A DNA stretch of 64,000 nt from Anaerolineae bacterium (lineage in GTDB: Bacteria; Chloroflexota; Anaerolineae; 4572-78; J111), in contig JAHDWA010000012.1 in the NCBI GenBank assembly GCA_023382535.1, forward strand, positions 1 to 64,000, written 5' to 3'. The position numbers were made by a program, and so were the translations under genes. The notes below the pieces were generated by a model. That model ran no database searches. It was not told the origin of the DNA and was given only the letters and a program-made list of their open reading frames with translations. This document shows, in pieces, positions 41,548-51,756 of this stretch (position 1 is the first letter of the stretch; every line of letters starts with the position of its first letter).

Positions 41548-42591
41548 ATGTCCACACCGAGACAGGTGACCATCAGGCAGGTAGCGGAAAGAGCAGGTGT
41601 TTCGACACAAACTGTGTCTCGCGTTCTGAACAATCGCCCGGATGTTGCCGCCCAGACACGTGAGCTTGTCCAGCAGGTGATTGACCAACTTGATTACAAG
41701 CCCAGTGCTCTGGCTCGAAGTTTAATTCGGCGGCGCAGTCTGACCCTGGGCGTTGTCATTGCCGAATTGGGCCAATACGGCCCCATGCGCCGCCTGCTGG
41801 GTATGGAACAGGCGGCCACGGACTATGGCTACCGGCTGCACATGAGCCTGGTCCACCAGCCCGAAGTGGAAAACAGCGACCAGATTCTCGATGAATTATT
41901 GGCCTGGCATGTGGATGGCATTATTTGGGCTATTCCCGAAATTAGTCATAACCGGATCTGGCTGCAGCGAAAAGCCTCGCAGTTGCCGGTGCCGGTAGTG
42001 CTTATTTGCGAACAGCCTTTGTACAGCGAGCACGCCGTTTCGATTGACAACCGGGCTGGCGGTTTGCTGGCCACCCGGCATTTGTTGGCCCAGGGATATC
42101 AGCATGTCGGGATTATTACCGGTCCTTTAAGCTGGGTGGCGGCACAACAACGTCTGCTGGGCTGGCAGGAGGCGCTGACCACTTACCAAAACCGGCAAAT
42201 GTTTGAGGGCGATTGGTCAGCCGCCAGCGGCGAGCAGGGTCTTCATCAGTTGCGGCGGCAGTATCCTGAGCTGGATGCCGTGTTTGTGAGCAACGACCAG
42301 ATGGCCCTGGGAGTGTTGCAGGCTGCCCACGAATTAGGTTTACGCGTTCCCGAAGGTTTAGGGGTGATTGGTTTTGATAATATCCCGGAAGCGGGCTACT
42401 TTTATCCCCCGCTCAGTACCGTTCGGCACAAATTGACCGATCAAGGCAAAATTGCGGTACACAAGTTGATTGAAATTATCGAGGCCAGGTATAAGAAAAC
42501 CACTCTGTCCCCCGCCGAAATTACCCTATTGCAGCCGGAATTGGTCGTTAGAAAAAGCTCGGTTAGAAGCAGCAGTAGTAGTAAGGAGTAA
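41548..42591 (+). CDS. LacI-family regulator of the arabinose region
   Basis: A 347-residue LacI/GalR regulator. The HTH is VTIRQVAERAGVSTQTVSRV and the hinge is YKPSALARSLIRRRSLTLGV. The effector domain has VSIDNRAGGLLATRHLLAQG and ends DNIPEAGYFYPPLSTVRHKL. It lies 6 bp ahead of araA and 31 bp after the UroD-like gene, so it is embedded in the operon it probably controls. The palindrome at 32336 is its most likely operator. Confidence 0.85.
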   Translation: MSTPRQVTIRQVAERAGVSTQTVSRVLNNRPDVAAQTRELVQQVIDQLDYKPSALARSLIRRRSLTLGVVIAELGQYGPMRRLLGMEQAATDYGYRLHMSLVHQPEVENSDQILDELLAWHVDGIIWAIPEISHNRIWLQRKASQLPVPVVLICEQPLYSEHAVSIDNRAGGLLATRHLLAQGYQHVGIITGPLSWVAAQQRLLGWQEALTTYQNRQMFEGDWSAASGEQGLHQLRRQYPELDAVFVSNDQMALGVLQAAHELGLRVPEGLGVIGFDNIPEAGYFYPPLSTVRHKLTDQGKIAVHKLIEIIEARYKKTTLSPAEITLLQPELVVRKSSVRSSSSSKE

Positions 42592-42597
42592 TTCATT

Positions 42598-44103
42598 ATG
42601 ATTGATCTCAAACAATTCGAGGTCTGGTTCGTAACCGGCAGCCAACACCTGTATGGTCCTGAAACGCTTGAGCAAGTTGCCGAACACTCTAAAACCATTG
42701 CCCAGGCGCTATCCCAGTCAAAAAGTATTCCGGTTAATGTTGTTTTTAAGCCGGTCGTGGTCACGCCGGAGGCAATCCTGGAATTATGCCGGGAGGCTAA
42801 CGCGGCCAAAAATTGCGTCGGGCTGATCACGTGGATGCACACTTTCTCCCCGGCCAAAATGTGGATTGCGGGGTTACAGGCATTGCAGAAGCCGTGGGCG
42901 CATTTGCACACCCAGTACAACCGTGAAATTCCCTGGGCGGATATTGACATGGATTTTATGAATCTGAACCAATCCGCTCACGGCGACCGCGAGTTCGGGT
43001 TTATAGGCAGCCGGATGCGCCTGGAGCGCAAGGTTGTGGTCGGGCACTGGCAGGATGAGGAGGTTCAGATTAGCCTGGGAATTTGGGCGCGGGCCGCCTG
43101 TGCCTGGCTCGACGCTCAGGGAGCCAGGTTTGCCCGTTTTGGCGACAACATGCGCGAAGTGGCGGTAACCGAAGGCGATAAGGTCAATGCCCAGATGCGG
43201 CTGGGTTACAGCGTCAATGGCTACGGTGTCGGCGATCTTGTTGGCTACATCAATGAGGTTGCGGATGCTGAGGTTGACCGGTTGGTGCAGGAATATGAGG
43301 CGCAGTATGAGGTAGTCTCCTCGCTTCGCACCGGGGGTAATCGGCATCAATCCCTGCGGGATGGGGCCAGGATCGAAATTGGTTTGCGTCGTTTCCTGGA
43401 AGATGGAAATTTCAAAGGTTTCACCACTTCCTTTGAGGTCTTGCATGGGATGACCCAACTCCCCGGCCTGGCTGTCCAGCGTTTGATGGCCGAAAACTAC
43501 GGCTTTGCCGGCGAAGGCGACTGGAAAACGGCTGCCCTGGTGCGGGCGATGAAGGTCATGAGCGCCGGTCTGGACGGTGGAACATCCTTTATGGAAGATT
43601 ACACCTATCACCTGAGCCAAAGCGGCATGAAGGTGCTGGGGGCGCACATGCTGGAAATCTGCCCCAGCATCGCCGCCACCAAGCCCTCGCTTGAAGTTCA
43701 CCCGCTCTCCATTGGCGGTAAGGCCGACCCGGTGCGGCTGGTGTTTGACGCCAAGGCGGGGCCGGCCGTCAATGCGGCGGTTATGGAAATGGGTAATCGC
43801 CTGCGAATAGTGGTCAACCTGGTTGACGCGATGCCAGCGGATGAGCCTTTACCCAAGCTGCCGGTCGCCAGAGCTTTGTGGATTCCGCAGCCTGATCTGA
43901 AAACATCGGCGGCTGCCTGGATTCTGGCCGGCGGGGCGCATCATACGGGCTTTAGTTTTTCCCTGACCGCCGAACATCTGGAAGACTTTGCCGAGATAGC
44001 CGGGATGGAGTTTTTGTTAATTGATAAGGATACTACCGTTTCCGGCTTCAAAAAAGAGTTACGCTGGAACGATCTGTACTATCACCTGGCTAAAGGAATA
44101 TAG
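42598..44103 (+). CDS. araA: L-arabinose isomerase
   Basis: A 501-residue AraA converting L-arabinose to L-ribulose with Mn2+. The N-terminus [20 protein letters not shown] is diagnostic. THMHTF-type metal-site context appears as [16 protein letters not shown], the catalytic glutamate regions as [20 protein letters not shown] and [12 protein letters not shown], and the C-terminal histidine block as [20 protein letters not shown]. Length equals that of the E. coli enzyme. It is cytosolic and is the first step of the araA-araB-araD route encoded in this region. Confidence 0.95.
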   Translation: MIDLKQFEVWFVTGSQHLYGPETLEQVAEHSKTIAQALSQSKSIPVNVVFKPVVVTPEAILELCREANAAKNCVGLITWMHTFSPAKMWIAGLQALQKPWAHLHTQYNREIPWADIDMDFMNLNQSAHGDREFGFIGSRMRLERKVVVGHWQDEEVQISLGIWARAACAWLDAQGARFARFGDNMREVAVTEGDKVNAQMRLGYSVNGYGVGDLVGYINEVADAEVDRLVQEYEAQYEVVSSLRTGGNRHQSLRDGARIEIGLRRFLEDGNFKGFTTSFEVLHGMTQLPGLAVQRLMAENYGFAGEGDWKTAALVRAMKVMSAGLDGGTSFMEDYTYHLSQSGMKVLGAHMLEICPSIAATKPSLEVHPLSIGGKADPVRLVFDAKAGPAVNAAVMEMGNRLRIVVNLVDAMPADEPLPKLPVARALWIPQPDLKTSAAAWILAGGAHHTGFSFSLTAEHLEDFAEIAGMEFLLIDKDTTVSGFKKELRWNDLYYHLAKGI

Positions 44104-44257
44104 ATGCGTCACGAGCTACCGCACACCCCCACCAGTAATAAAAAGGTAGCAGGGATGTATTACCCCTATCTAGCGCCGACGAAGTGGCCCGTAGAGGCCA
44201 AGGCCCCTGTGGGCTGTCTACCGTCTACCATCTACTATTTTTAGAGGAGCTTAACGG

Positions 44258-45700
44258 ATGAAAAAACCAGTTTTAGGAGTTATTGTTGGTAACCGGGGCT
44301 TTTTCCCCGACCACCTATGTGAAATCGGACGCCAAACCATCTTGAAAGTGCTGGCAGAAGAAGGTATTGAAGCGGTTGCCCTCACTTCGGCTGATACCCC
44401 GTTTGGCAGCATTGAAAGTTTGAGTGACGCCCAAAAATGTGCCGACCTGTTCAAACAGCATCGCGATAGAATAGATGGAGTTTTGGTGACCCTGCCCAAT
44501 TTTGGCGATGAACGGGCCATTGCTAATGCCCTGCGCTGGGCTAATTTGAATGTACCTGTCTTGATCCACGCCTTTGCCGATGACCCGGCCAAAATGAGCA
44601 TCACCGACCGGCGCGACTCTTTCTGCGGCAAAATGTCGGCCTGCAACAACCTGCGCCAATACGGTATCAAATACTCGCTGACGACCTCGCACACGGTTGA
44701 CCCGGAAAGTGAGAGTTTCAAGGCCGACTTGCGCCGTTTTGTGAGCACCTGCCGGGTGGTGCGCGGCCTCACCAATGTCCGTATTGGTGCGTTGGGCGCC
44801 CGGCCGGCGGCCTTCAATACCGTTCGTTACAGTGAAAAATTATTGGAGCGCAGCGGTATCACGGTAGAAACATTGGATTTGTCGGAAGTCTTTGGCCAGA
44901 TAAACCGGCTGAATAGTGATGACTCCAGTGTTAGATCTAAATTGGAAGATATTAACGCCTACGTGCCGACCAGGGGCATTCCCCAGGAGTCGCTTTTGAA
45001 AATGGCCAAGCTGGGTGTGGTCGTTGACCGCTGGATGAGGGATCAAAATTTAGCGGCTACGGCTATCCAGTGCTGGACTTCCATGGAAGAATATTTTGGC
45101 GTGGTTCCCTGTACCATTATGAGCATGATGAGTAATAAATTAACGCCCTCCGCCTGCGAAACCGATATTGCCGGCGTAGTGGGCATGTACGCCCTGGCCC
45201 TGGCCTCAGAAAAACCAAGCGCCCTGGTGGATTGGAACAACAATTACGGCGACGACCCGGACAAGGGGGTCATCTTCCACTGCTCCAACCTGCCGAAGGG
45301 GGTCTTCACCAACGAGAATGACGCCGGTTTGATTTCGCCTGACGACATTCCAGTCATGGATTATCAGGCGATTATTGCCGGGACCGTGGGCAGAGAAAAC
45401 ACCTTTGGGACTGTGGTGGGCCGGATGCGCGCCGAGCCGTTCACCTACTGCCGCGTCTCCACCGACGACCTCAGCGGAAAAATCACGGTCTACGTGGGCG
45501 AAGGGGAACTGACGAATGATCCGCTCAAAACCTTTGGCGGTTACGGCGTAGTGCGGGTGCCCAATCTACAAGGACTGCTCCGTTATATCTGCGAAAACGG
45601 CTTTGAGCATCATACCGCCGTTAACCTGTCTCAAACCGCCGCCGCCGTTAACGAAGCTTTAGGCAAGTATTTGGGTTGGGAAGTTTACTACCACTGCTAA
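44258..45700 (+). CDS. L-fucose/L-arabinose isomerase-family protein
   Basis: A 480-residue member of the fucose/arabinose isomerase fold. Visible blocks are GVIVGNRGFFPDHLCEIGRQ at the N-terminus, VRIGALGARPAAFNTVRYSE in the middle domain, IQCWTSMEEYFGVVPCTIMS, and ALVDWNNNYGDDPDKGVIFH with HCSNLPKG. The CxTDIAG-type acid (ACETDIAGVVGMYAL) is a likely metal ligand. It differs clearly from AraA and from true FucI (about 590 residues). With the FGGY kinase next to it, it may isomerise another aldose such as D-arabinose, L-fucose or D-galactose. AGAGGAG lies 9 nt upstream of the ATG. Confidence 0.8.
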   Translation: MKKPVLGVIVGNRGFFPDHLCEIGRQTILKVLAEEGIEAVALTSADTPFGSIESLSDAQKCADLFKQHRDRIDGVLVTLPNFGDERAIANALRWANLNVPVLIHAFADDPAKMSITDRRDSFCGKMSACNNLRQYGIKYSLTTSHTVDPESESFKADLRRFVSTCRVVRGLTNVRIGALGARPAAFNTVRYSEKLLERSGITVETLDLSEVFGQINRLNSDDSSVRSKLEDINAYVPTRGIPQESLLKMAKLGVVVDRWMRDQNLAATAIQCWTSMEEYFGVVPCTIMSMMSNKLTPSACETDIAGVVGMYALALASEKPSALVDWNNNYGDDPDKGVIFHCSNLPKGVFTNENDAGLISPDDIPVMDYQAIIAGTVGRENTFGTVVGRMRAEPFTYCRVSTDDLSGKITVYVGEGELTNDPLKTFGGYGVVRVPNLQGLLRYICENGFEHHTAVNLSQTAAAVNEALGKYLGWEVYYHC

Positions 45701-45736
45701 TTTTGAAATAACGGTTTCGCTTCATAGGAGTTGACG

Positions 45737-47335
45737 ATGAATCAAAACGATATCCCCCAGGCAATTAAGAGCGGAAAGACCATTCTTGGCATCGAGTTCG
45801 GCTCAACTCGCATTAAGGCGGTGTTGATCGGTGAGGATCATGCGCCGGTCGCATCGGGAAGCTATGAGTGGGAAAACCAGTACGAAAACGGCATCTGGAC
45901 ATACAGTCTCGATGATGTTTGGACAGGCTTGCAGGAAAGCTATCGGCAGCTTAACAACGAGGTTGTTAAGAATTACAACATCCCGCTCCAGACCATGGGC
46001 GCGATCGGTTTCAGCGGCATGATGCACGGCTATATGGCCTTCGATAAGGGCGGAAATTTACTCGCCCCGTTTCGGACATGGCGAAACACCATAACCGGGC
46101 AGGCAGCCCAGGAACTCACGGAGCTGTTCCAATTCAATATTCCCCAACGTTGGAGCATTGCCCACCTCCATCAGGCGATATTGAACAAGGAATCCCATAT
46201 CAACGATATCAGCTATCTGACAACGCTGGCGGGCTATGTCCATTGGAAACTGACGGGGCAAAAGGTGTTGGGCATTGGCGAAGCATCGGGCATGTTCCCC
46301 ATTGACAGCAAGACCAACGACTACGATGCCGGCAAGATCGAGCTGTTCAACGAACGGCTTAAAGCAGAAAACGTTTCGTGGAAGCTCCAGGACATCCTGC
46401 CCAAAGTTCTGGTAGCCGGAGAGGCCGCCGGTGTTCTGACCGAAGAAGGCGCAAAACTGCTTGACCCCACCGGACAGCTACCAGCGGGGATTCCGCTCTG
46501 CCCGCCGGAGGGCGACGCCGGCACCGGCATGGTTGCGACGAACAGCGTGGGCGAGCGAACGGGCAATGTGTCCGCCGGAACATCGGTCTTTGCCATGATC
46601 GTTTTGGAAGAGCCGCTGTCAAAGCTCTATCCCGAAATTGACATGGTGACAACGCCCGCCGGCAAGCCTGTGGCTATGGTCCATAGCAACAACTGCACCT
46701 CCGATCTCAATGCCTGGGTTGACCTGTTCCAGGAATTTACGCAGGCGCTGGGGGTGGAGATGAACGAATCCAGGCTGTTTGAAATGCTGTATACCAAGGG
46801 ACTCGCCGGCGATGCGGACGCGGGCGGGCTGCTCGCTTACAATTACTTTTCGGGCGAGCATATCACGCACCTTGAAGCGGGGCGTCCCCTGTTCGTCCGT
46901 ACCCCCGAAAGCCGCTTCACGCTGGCAAACTTCATGCGGGCGCATCTGTTCGCGGCGCTCGGCGCATTGAAGATTGGGTTGGGCATCTTTGAACAGGAGC
47001 AGGTGAAGATTGACCGAGTTCTCGGTCATGGCGGCTTCTTCAAGACACCGGAAGTGGGTCAAAAGATCATGGCCGCGGCGATGAATGTCCCCGTTTCCGT
47101 CATGGAGACCGCCGGCGAGGGCGGCGCATGGGGAATTGCATTGCTGGCCGCCTATATGCTCAATAAGGCAGGGAATGAACCCCTGGAAGCCTATCTTTCC
47201 AACAAGGTCTTTGCAGGAGAACACGGCACAACCATCGCGCCCGATCCGGCGGATGTGGACGGATTTGCAGCGTTCATGGAGCGCTACAAAAAGGGACTCA
47301 TCATCGAACGAGCCGCCGTGGATGCGCTGAGGTAG
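45737..47335 (+). CDS. FGGY-family carbohydrate kinase (xylulokinase-like)
   Basis: A 532-residue sugar kinase. The phosphate-binding start is [16 protein letters not shown]. Substrate-side blocks are [20 protein letters not shown] and [17 protein letters not shown], with a C-terminal [20 protein letters not shown] and [22 protein letters not shown]-site region. The ATG at 45737 follows AGGAG by 6 nt; an upstream TTG is rejected because it abuts that site. It probably phosphorylates the ketose made by the isomerase at 44258, giving a second kinase beside AraB. Codon use looks somewhat different from its neighbours, a weak hint of transfer. Confidence 0.82.
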   Translation: MNQNDIPQAIKSGKTILGIEFGSTRIKAVLIGEDHAPVASGSYEWENQYENGIWTYSLDDVWTGLQESYRQLNNEVVKNYNIPLQTMGAIGFSGMMHGYMAFDKGGNLLAPFRTWRNTITGQAAQELTELFQFNIPQRWSIAHLHQAILNKESHINDISYLTTLAGYVHWKLTGQKVLGIGEASGMFPIDSKTNDYDAGKIELFNERLKAENVSWKLQDILPKVLVAGEAAGVLTEEGAKLLDPTGQLPAGIPLCPPEGDAGTGMVATNSVGERTGNVSAGTSVFAMIVLEEPLSKLYPEIDMVTTPAGKPVAMVHSNNCTSDLNAWVDLFQEFTQALGVEMNESRLFEMLYTKGLAGDADAGGLLAYNYFSGEHITHLEAGRPLFVRTPESRFTLANFMRAHLFAALGALKIGLGIFEQEQVKIDRVLGHGGFFKTPEVGQKIMAAAMNVPVSVMETAGEGGAWGIALLAAYMLNKAGNEPLEAYLSNKVFAGEHGTTIAPDPADVDGFAAFMERYKKGLIIERAAVDALR

Positions 47336-47379
47336 AAGAGTTGGGTATCTTCTCAATAACCCGGGGGTATTGTAATAAG

Positions 47380-47445
47380 TTGGAAGGTTGGAAGACTGGA
47401 CATTTGCCAACCCCCAGCCTTCCAATCTTCCAGGCTTCCCAATTG
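47380..47445. repeat. Palindrome of TTGGAAG words
   Basis: The left arm has TTGGAAGGTTGGAAGACTGG (47380-47399), and the right arm CCAGCCTTCCAATCTTCC (47414-47431) runs on in the same word. Imperfect inverted arms of a repeated heptamer fill the gap ahead of araB. Confidence 0.7.
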
Positions 47446-47453
47446 GAGCTTAA

Positions 47454-49133
47454 ATGAACAACAAAAAATACGCCATCGGGATTGATTTTGGCACCGAGTC
47501 GGGGCGGGTGGCCCTGGTAGACCTCTCCAACGGGCAGGAAGTCGCCACTGCTGTGCATGCGTACGCCAATGGGGTGATTGATGAAAAACTGCCCGGCTCT
47601 GGCATTCCTCTGGAGCCGGATTGGGCCTTGCAAGACCCTGGCGACTACCTGGAAGTGTTCAAAAAAGCTGTCCCGATGGTGCTCAAGGAAAGTGGCGTAG
47701 ACCCTGCTGATGTGGTCGGCCTGGGAATTGACTTTACCGCTTGTACCATGCTGCCCACCAAAGCCGACGGTACTCCCCTCCGTTTTTTGCCGGAATGGCG
47801 AGATAATCCCCACACCTGGGTAAAGCTGTGGAAGCATCACGCCGCCCAGCCGGAAGCCAACAAACTCAATCAGATTGCCCGTGACCTGGGCTATACGTTC
47901 CTCGACCGCTACGGCGGTAAAATCAGCTCCGAGTGGTTCTTCCCTAAAGCCTGGCAAATCCTGGACGAAGCGCCGGAGGTTTATGCGGCTGCGGACCGGC
48001 TGATTGAATCTGCCGATTGGGTGGTCTGGCAGCTCACCGGCCAGGAGAAGCGTAACTCCTGCACCGCCGGTTATAAAGCGATGTGGTCCAAACGGGAGGG
48101 ATATCCGCCCAAGGCCTTCTTTAAGGCGCTCGACCCGCGCCTGGAAAACATCGTGGACGAAAAAATGTCGCGCGATATTTACCCGCTGGGCGAAAAGGCG
48201 GGTGGGTTAACCGAACAGGCGGCTGCCTGGACCAGTCTGCAACCTGGCACGGCGGTAGCCATTGCCAACGTGGATGCCCATGTGTCGGTGCCGGCGGCTA
48301 CGGTGGCCGAGCCGGGACGGATGGTGATCATCATGGGTACGTCGAACTGCCACATGGTCATGGGAACAGAGGAACGATTAGTCCCCGGCATGTGCGGCTA
48401 TGTTGAAGATGGCATCATCCCTGGCCTGTTTGGCTACGAAGCCGGGCAGTCGTGCGTGGGCGATCACTTTGCCTGGTTTGTGGAGAACTGCGTGCCGGCT
48501 CGCTATGAAAAAGAGGCGGCGGAACGGGGCCTGGATATTCACGAACTGCTGGAAGAGAAAGCGGCCAAGCTTAAACCCGGCGAAAGCGGCCTGGTCGCTC
48601 TGGATTGGTGGAACGGCAACCGCAGCGTGCTGGTGGATGTGGACCTGACCGGTGTCTTGGTTGGGGCGACGCTGGCAACCAAACCGGAAGAGATCTACCG
48701 GGCGCTGATCGAAGCGACCGCCTATGGCACCCGCATGATTGTGGAAACGTTTGAGGCCAACGGTGTGCCGGTGAAAGAAATCGTGACGACCGGCGGCTTG
48801 CCCAATAAGAACAAGCTGCTCATGCAGATTTACGCCGACGTGACTGGCCGGTCCCTGTATATCGCCAGCAATGTCCAGGGTGGAGCTGTCGGCTCGGCGA
48901 TGCATGGGGCGGTGGCGGCGGGCAAAGCAGCCGGCGGCTTCGACTCGATCGTCGAGGCGACCCGGCAGATGGCCAGGCTGCGAGCTGAGTCCTACCAGCC
49001 TAACCCGGCGAATAAGGAAGTCTACGACCAGCTTTACGCCGAATACGTGACCCTGCATGACTACTTTGGGCGGGGAGCTAATGACGTGATGAAGCGGCTC
49101 AAAGTGTTGAAGGCGCGCATCAAGGCCGGGTGA
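47454..49133 (+). CDS. araB: L-ribulokinase
   Basis: A 559-residue FGGY kinase that phosphorylates L-ribulose to L-ribulose 5-phosphate. The N-terminus [20 protein letters not shown] is diagnostic of ribulokinases (GTESGR). [40 protein letters not shown] and [20 protein letters not shown] follow, and the C-terminal lobe holds [20 protein letters not shown] and [20 protein letters not shown]. Length matches the AraB family. It acts between AraA and AraD of this cluster. A palindromic repeat precedes it. Confidence 0.95.
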   Translation: MNNKKYAIGIDFGTESGRVALVDLSNGQEVATAVHAYANGVIDEKLPGSGIPLEPDWALQDPGDYLEVFKKAVPMVLKESGVDPADVVGLGIDFTACTMLPTKADGTPLRFLPEWRDNPHTWVKLWKHHAAQPEANKLNQIARDLGYTFLDRYGGKISSEWFFPKAWQILDEAPEVYAAADRLIESADWVVWQLTGQEKRNSCTAGYKAMWSKREGYPPKAFFKALDPRLENIVDEKMSRDIYPLGEKAGGLTEQAAAWTSLQPGTAVAIANVDAHVSVPAATVAEPGRMVIIMGTSNCHMVMGTEERLVPGMCGYVEDGIIPGLFGYEAGQSCVGDHFAWFVENCVPARYEKEAAERGLDIHELLEEKAAKLKPGESGLVALDWWNGNRSVLVDVDLTGVLVGATLATKPEEIYRALIEATAYGTRMIVETFEANGVPVKEIVTTGGLPNKNKLLMQIYADVTGRSLYIASNVQGGAVGSAMHGAVAAGKAAGGFDSIVEATRQMARLRAESYQPNPANKEVYDQLYAEYVTLHDYFGRGANDVMKRLKVLKARIKAG

Positions 49134-49158
49134 CTCTAAAAAGGGAACGTGATTTTTA

Positions 49159-49226
49159 CCGCGGAGAGCGCTGAGAACGCTGAGAAAACAAAATGGAAAA
49201 CTCTGCGCCCTCAGCGTACTCTGCGG
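49159..49226. repeat. Palindrome between araB and araD
   Basis: A 17-nt arm starting CCGCGGAGAGCGCTGAG (49159-49175) pairs with 49210-49226 at 14 of 17 positions. The arms are rich in CTGAG/CTCAG words. Confidence 0.65.
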
Positions 49227-49280
49227 TTAGTTTTGTAGCCAAGATGTCAAAGACTTGAAGGTGTTTTTGGAGAAGTTACT

Positions 49281-49934
49281 ATGCTTGAACATTTGCGAGA
49301 ACTCTTAAGCGAGTTGCATCAAGAACTGCCCCGAAGTAATCTGGTCACTTGGACGGCGGGTAATATCAGCGTACGTGACCCGGAGTCGGGGTTTGTAGTG
49401 ATTAAGCCTTCGGGGATACGGTACGAGGTGCTGAAGCCGGAGCATATGGTGGTGGTTGACCTGGAAGGGACGATCATCGAGGGCAATTTGAAACCCTCAT
49501 CCGATACGGCCAGCCATCTTTATATTTATCAACGCCGGCCCGATGTGAACGGCATTGTCCACACCCATTCACCTTACGCCACGGCTTTTGCGGCGATCGG
49601 CAAACCGATCCCTGTTTATCTCACCGCGATGGCCGACGAGTTCGGCGGGCCGATTCCCTGCGGCGGCTTTGCTCTCATCGGCAGCGAGGCGATTGGAGAG
49701 GTAGTGCTGGAAGCCATCGGCGACTCGCCGGCGGTGCTGCTCAAAAACCACGGTGTTTTTACCGTTGGCCCCACCGCCGAGGCGGCGGTCAAGGCGGCGG
49801 TCATGACCGAAGATGTGGCCAAGACCGTCTGGTTAGCTCTGCAAATTGGGCAGCCGGACGAAATTGCGGCGGAGGATGTAGCCAAATTGCATTATCGGTA
49901 TAAGCATGTGTACGGGCAACCGGAGGAGAAGTAG
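49281..49934 (+). CDS. araD: L-ribulose-5-phosphate 4-epimerase (class II aldolase family)
   Basis: A 217-residue zinc enzyme converting L-ribulose 5-phosphate to D-xylulose 5-phosphate. TWTAGNISVRDPESGFVVIK is the phosphate-binding and fold signature, VHTHSPYATAFAAIGKPIP carries the zinc histidines, and AVLLKNHGVFTVGPTAEAA holds the third histidine. Length is close to E. coli AraD (231) and fuculose aldolase (215); arabinose context favours AraD, but an aldolase role for the second isomerase-kinase pair cannot be excluded. The gap to 50148 (213 bp) holds nothing I recognise. Confidence 0.85.
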   Translation: MLEHLRELLSELHQELPRSNLVTWTAGNISVRDPESGFVVIKPSGIRYEVLKPEHMVVVDLEGTIIEGNLKPSSDTASHLYIYQRRPDVNGIVHTHSPYATAFAAIGKPIPVYLTAMADEFGGPIPCGGFALIGSEAIGEVVLEAIGDSPAVLLKNHGVFTVGPTAEAAVKAAVMTEDVAKTVWLALQIGQPDEIAAEDVAKLHYRYKHVYGQPEEK

Positions 49935-50147
49935 CTGACTCACTTCCTCAATTCGGACACTGACAATAAAGCGTTGGGTCCGACATACCTTCAGCGCGCA
50001 ACCCTTCATTCATTTCCTTTCCACTTTGGTCTGGACCCAACCCAAAACCGGGTTTTTATTGCCAGACCTTTCTCTCGTTTGTCAACTTATCCAAAAGCTA
50101 TCAGTCAATATAGATGCAATGAAATCCGTCCTGGCTGGAGTTGAACC

Positions 50148-51746
50148 ATGATGTACAAAGTTTTTCTGGTGGAAGATGAGATTGTTGCCAGAGAGGGTAT
50201 TCGCGACAATGTTGATTGGCAATCGGCGGGCTTTGAGTTTTGTGGGGAAGCGCCGGATGGGGAAATGGCCTTACCGCTGATTGAGAAAATCCAGCCGGAT
50301 GTGCTGATAACGGACATCAGAATGCCATTTATGGATGGATTGCAGCTTTGTAAAATCTTGCGGGAGCGGATGCCGGGGCTTAAGATCATTATTCTGAGTG
50401 GGCATGATGAGTTTCAGTACGCTCAAGAGGCGGTCAAGTTGGGGGTGACGGAGTACCTGCTCAAGCCGATCGGGGTTCAGGATTTACACCATGTTCTGGG
50501 CAAAATCGCCGTACAGCTTGATCACGAGCGGGTGGAACAAGAAAAGTTACGCCGGCTAAAGAGTCAAATCGAAGATGATCTGGCCTTGCGCCAGGAGAAG
50601 TTCTTGTTGAAGCTGGTAACAGGGGGTATGTCGTCGCCAGAAGCAATTCAGGAAAGTCAACTGTTAGGATTAGACCTTGTTGCTAAGTGGTACCTGGTCA
50701 TGGTGGTCGAGTTTGAACTTTGCGGAGGAGCCGAGCAGTTTAACTATTACGAGTACGAACAGGTTGGACAGATCATATCAAGCTTAGTCGAGAACAACCC
50801 CGATATTTTTTTGTCGAGGACAGGTGTCGAAGGACTGGTCCTAATTATTAAAGGGGACTCTCTCGAACATCTCCAGCAGGAGGGCAGTTTTCTCAAAGAG
50901 CTGATCAGGACTGAGGTGGAAAACAAAACCAACTGTTCGTTGAGAGTTGGGGTTGGCAGCTTTCAAGATCGGATAAGTCACATCTACCCATCTTTTGCCG
51001 AAGCTTTAACAAATTTACAACAAGATGTAGCTGAAAGATCGAGACGGATTAACGCTGATAGCGAAACCGGTAAAGCGGGACTGCTGGATCTGGACAAATC
51101 TGCTCTGGAAAATTTCTTGCGCTACGGGGTTTACGATGAATTCAGTAATTTCTTTGAGGCTTATATTCGGCCGCTTAGTCAAGCCGCGCTCCAATCCTAT
51201 CTGGTCAAGAATTATCTCTTTGTTGATCTTGTTTTAATCACGGCAAAATTTGTGCATCAGATAGGCGGGAATGTTGATCAGATTATCCCTGAAATAAATA
51301 AGGTTGAAACGTTATTGATGAATATTAAAACCCTCGACCAACTCAAGGAAGAGGCGAGACAAGTTTTTGCCAGTGTCCTGGCTTTTCGGGATAGCCAAGC
51401 GCATTACCAACGTGCAGCGCTTGTTCACCAGGCCAAAGCCTATATTGGCAGCCGTTATGCGCACCCGGATTTATCATTGAATGAAGTGGCCGCCCATGTC
51501 AACCTGAGTCCCAGCCATTTCAGTACGGTGTTCAGCCACGAAACAGGTGAAACCTTCAAAGAGTATCTGACCAAGCTTAGAATTGAACGAGCCAAAGAGT
51601 TGCTGCGAACCACCGGCCTGAAATCTTTTGAGGTAGCTTATCGAAGCGGTTACAACGACCCGCACTACTTTAGTCATATTTTTAGAAAAAACACCGGCCT
51701 CTCCCCTCAACAATTTCGTTTGCAGCCCCAAAGTGGGAAGAAGTAG
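50148..51746 (+). CDS. Response regulator with AraC-type DNA-binding domain
   Basis: A 532-residue YesN-type regulator. The receiver (residues 1-120) has the acidic pair in FLVEDEIVAREGIR, the phospho-aspartate in DVLITDIRMPFMDG, and lysine in EYLLKPIGVQ. A long middle region follows. The C-terminal AraC domain (about 430-530) has both helix-turn-helix units, SLNEVAAHVNLSPSHFSTVF and SFEVAYRSGYNDPHYFSHIF, and the LSPQQFR end. It is paired with the kinase at 51757 and is expected to activate the transporter genes behind it. Confidence 0.9.
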   Translation: MMYKVFLVEDEIVAREGIRDNVDWQSAGFEFCGEAPDGEMALPLIEKIQPDVLITDIRMPFMDGLQLCKILRERMPGLKIIILSGHDEFQYAQEAVKLGVTEYLLKPIGVQDLHHVLGKIAVQLDHERVEQEKLRRLKSQIEDDLALRQEKFLLKLVTGGMSSPEAIQESQLLGLDLVAKWYLVMVVEFELCGGAEQFNYYEYEQVGQIISSLVENNPDIFLSRTGVEGLVLIIKGDSLEHLQQEGSFLKELIRTEVENKTNCSLRVGVGSFQDRISHIYPSFAEALTNLQQDVAERSRRINADSETGKAGLLDLDKSALENFLRYGVYDEFSNFFEAYIRPLSQAALQSYLVKNYLFVDLVLITAKFVHQIGGNVDQIIPEINKVETLLMNIKTLDQLKEEARQVFASVLAFRDSQAHYQRAALVHQAKAYIGSRYAHPDLSLNEVAAHVNLSPSHFSTVFSHETGETFKEYLTKLRIERAKELLRTTGLKSFEVAYRSGYNDPHYFSHIFRKNTGLSPQQFRLQPQSGKK

Positions 51747-51756
51747 GCAGAGAAGT

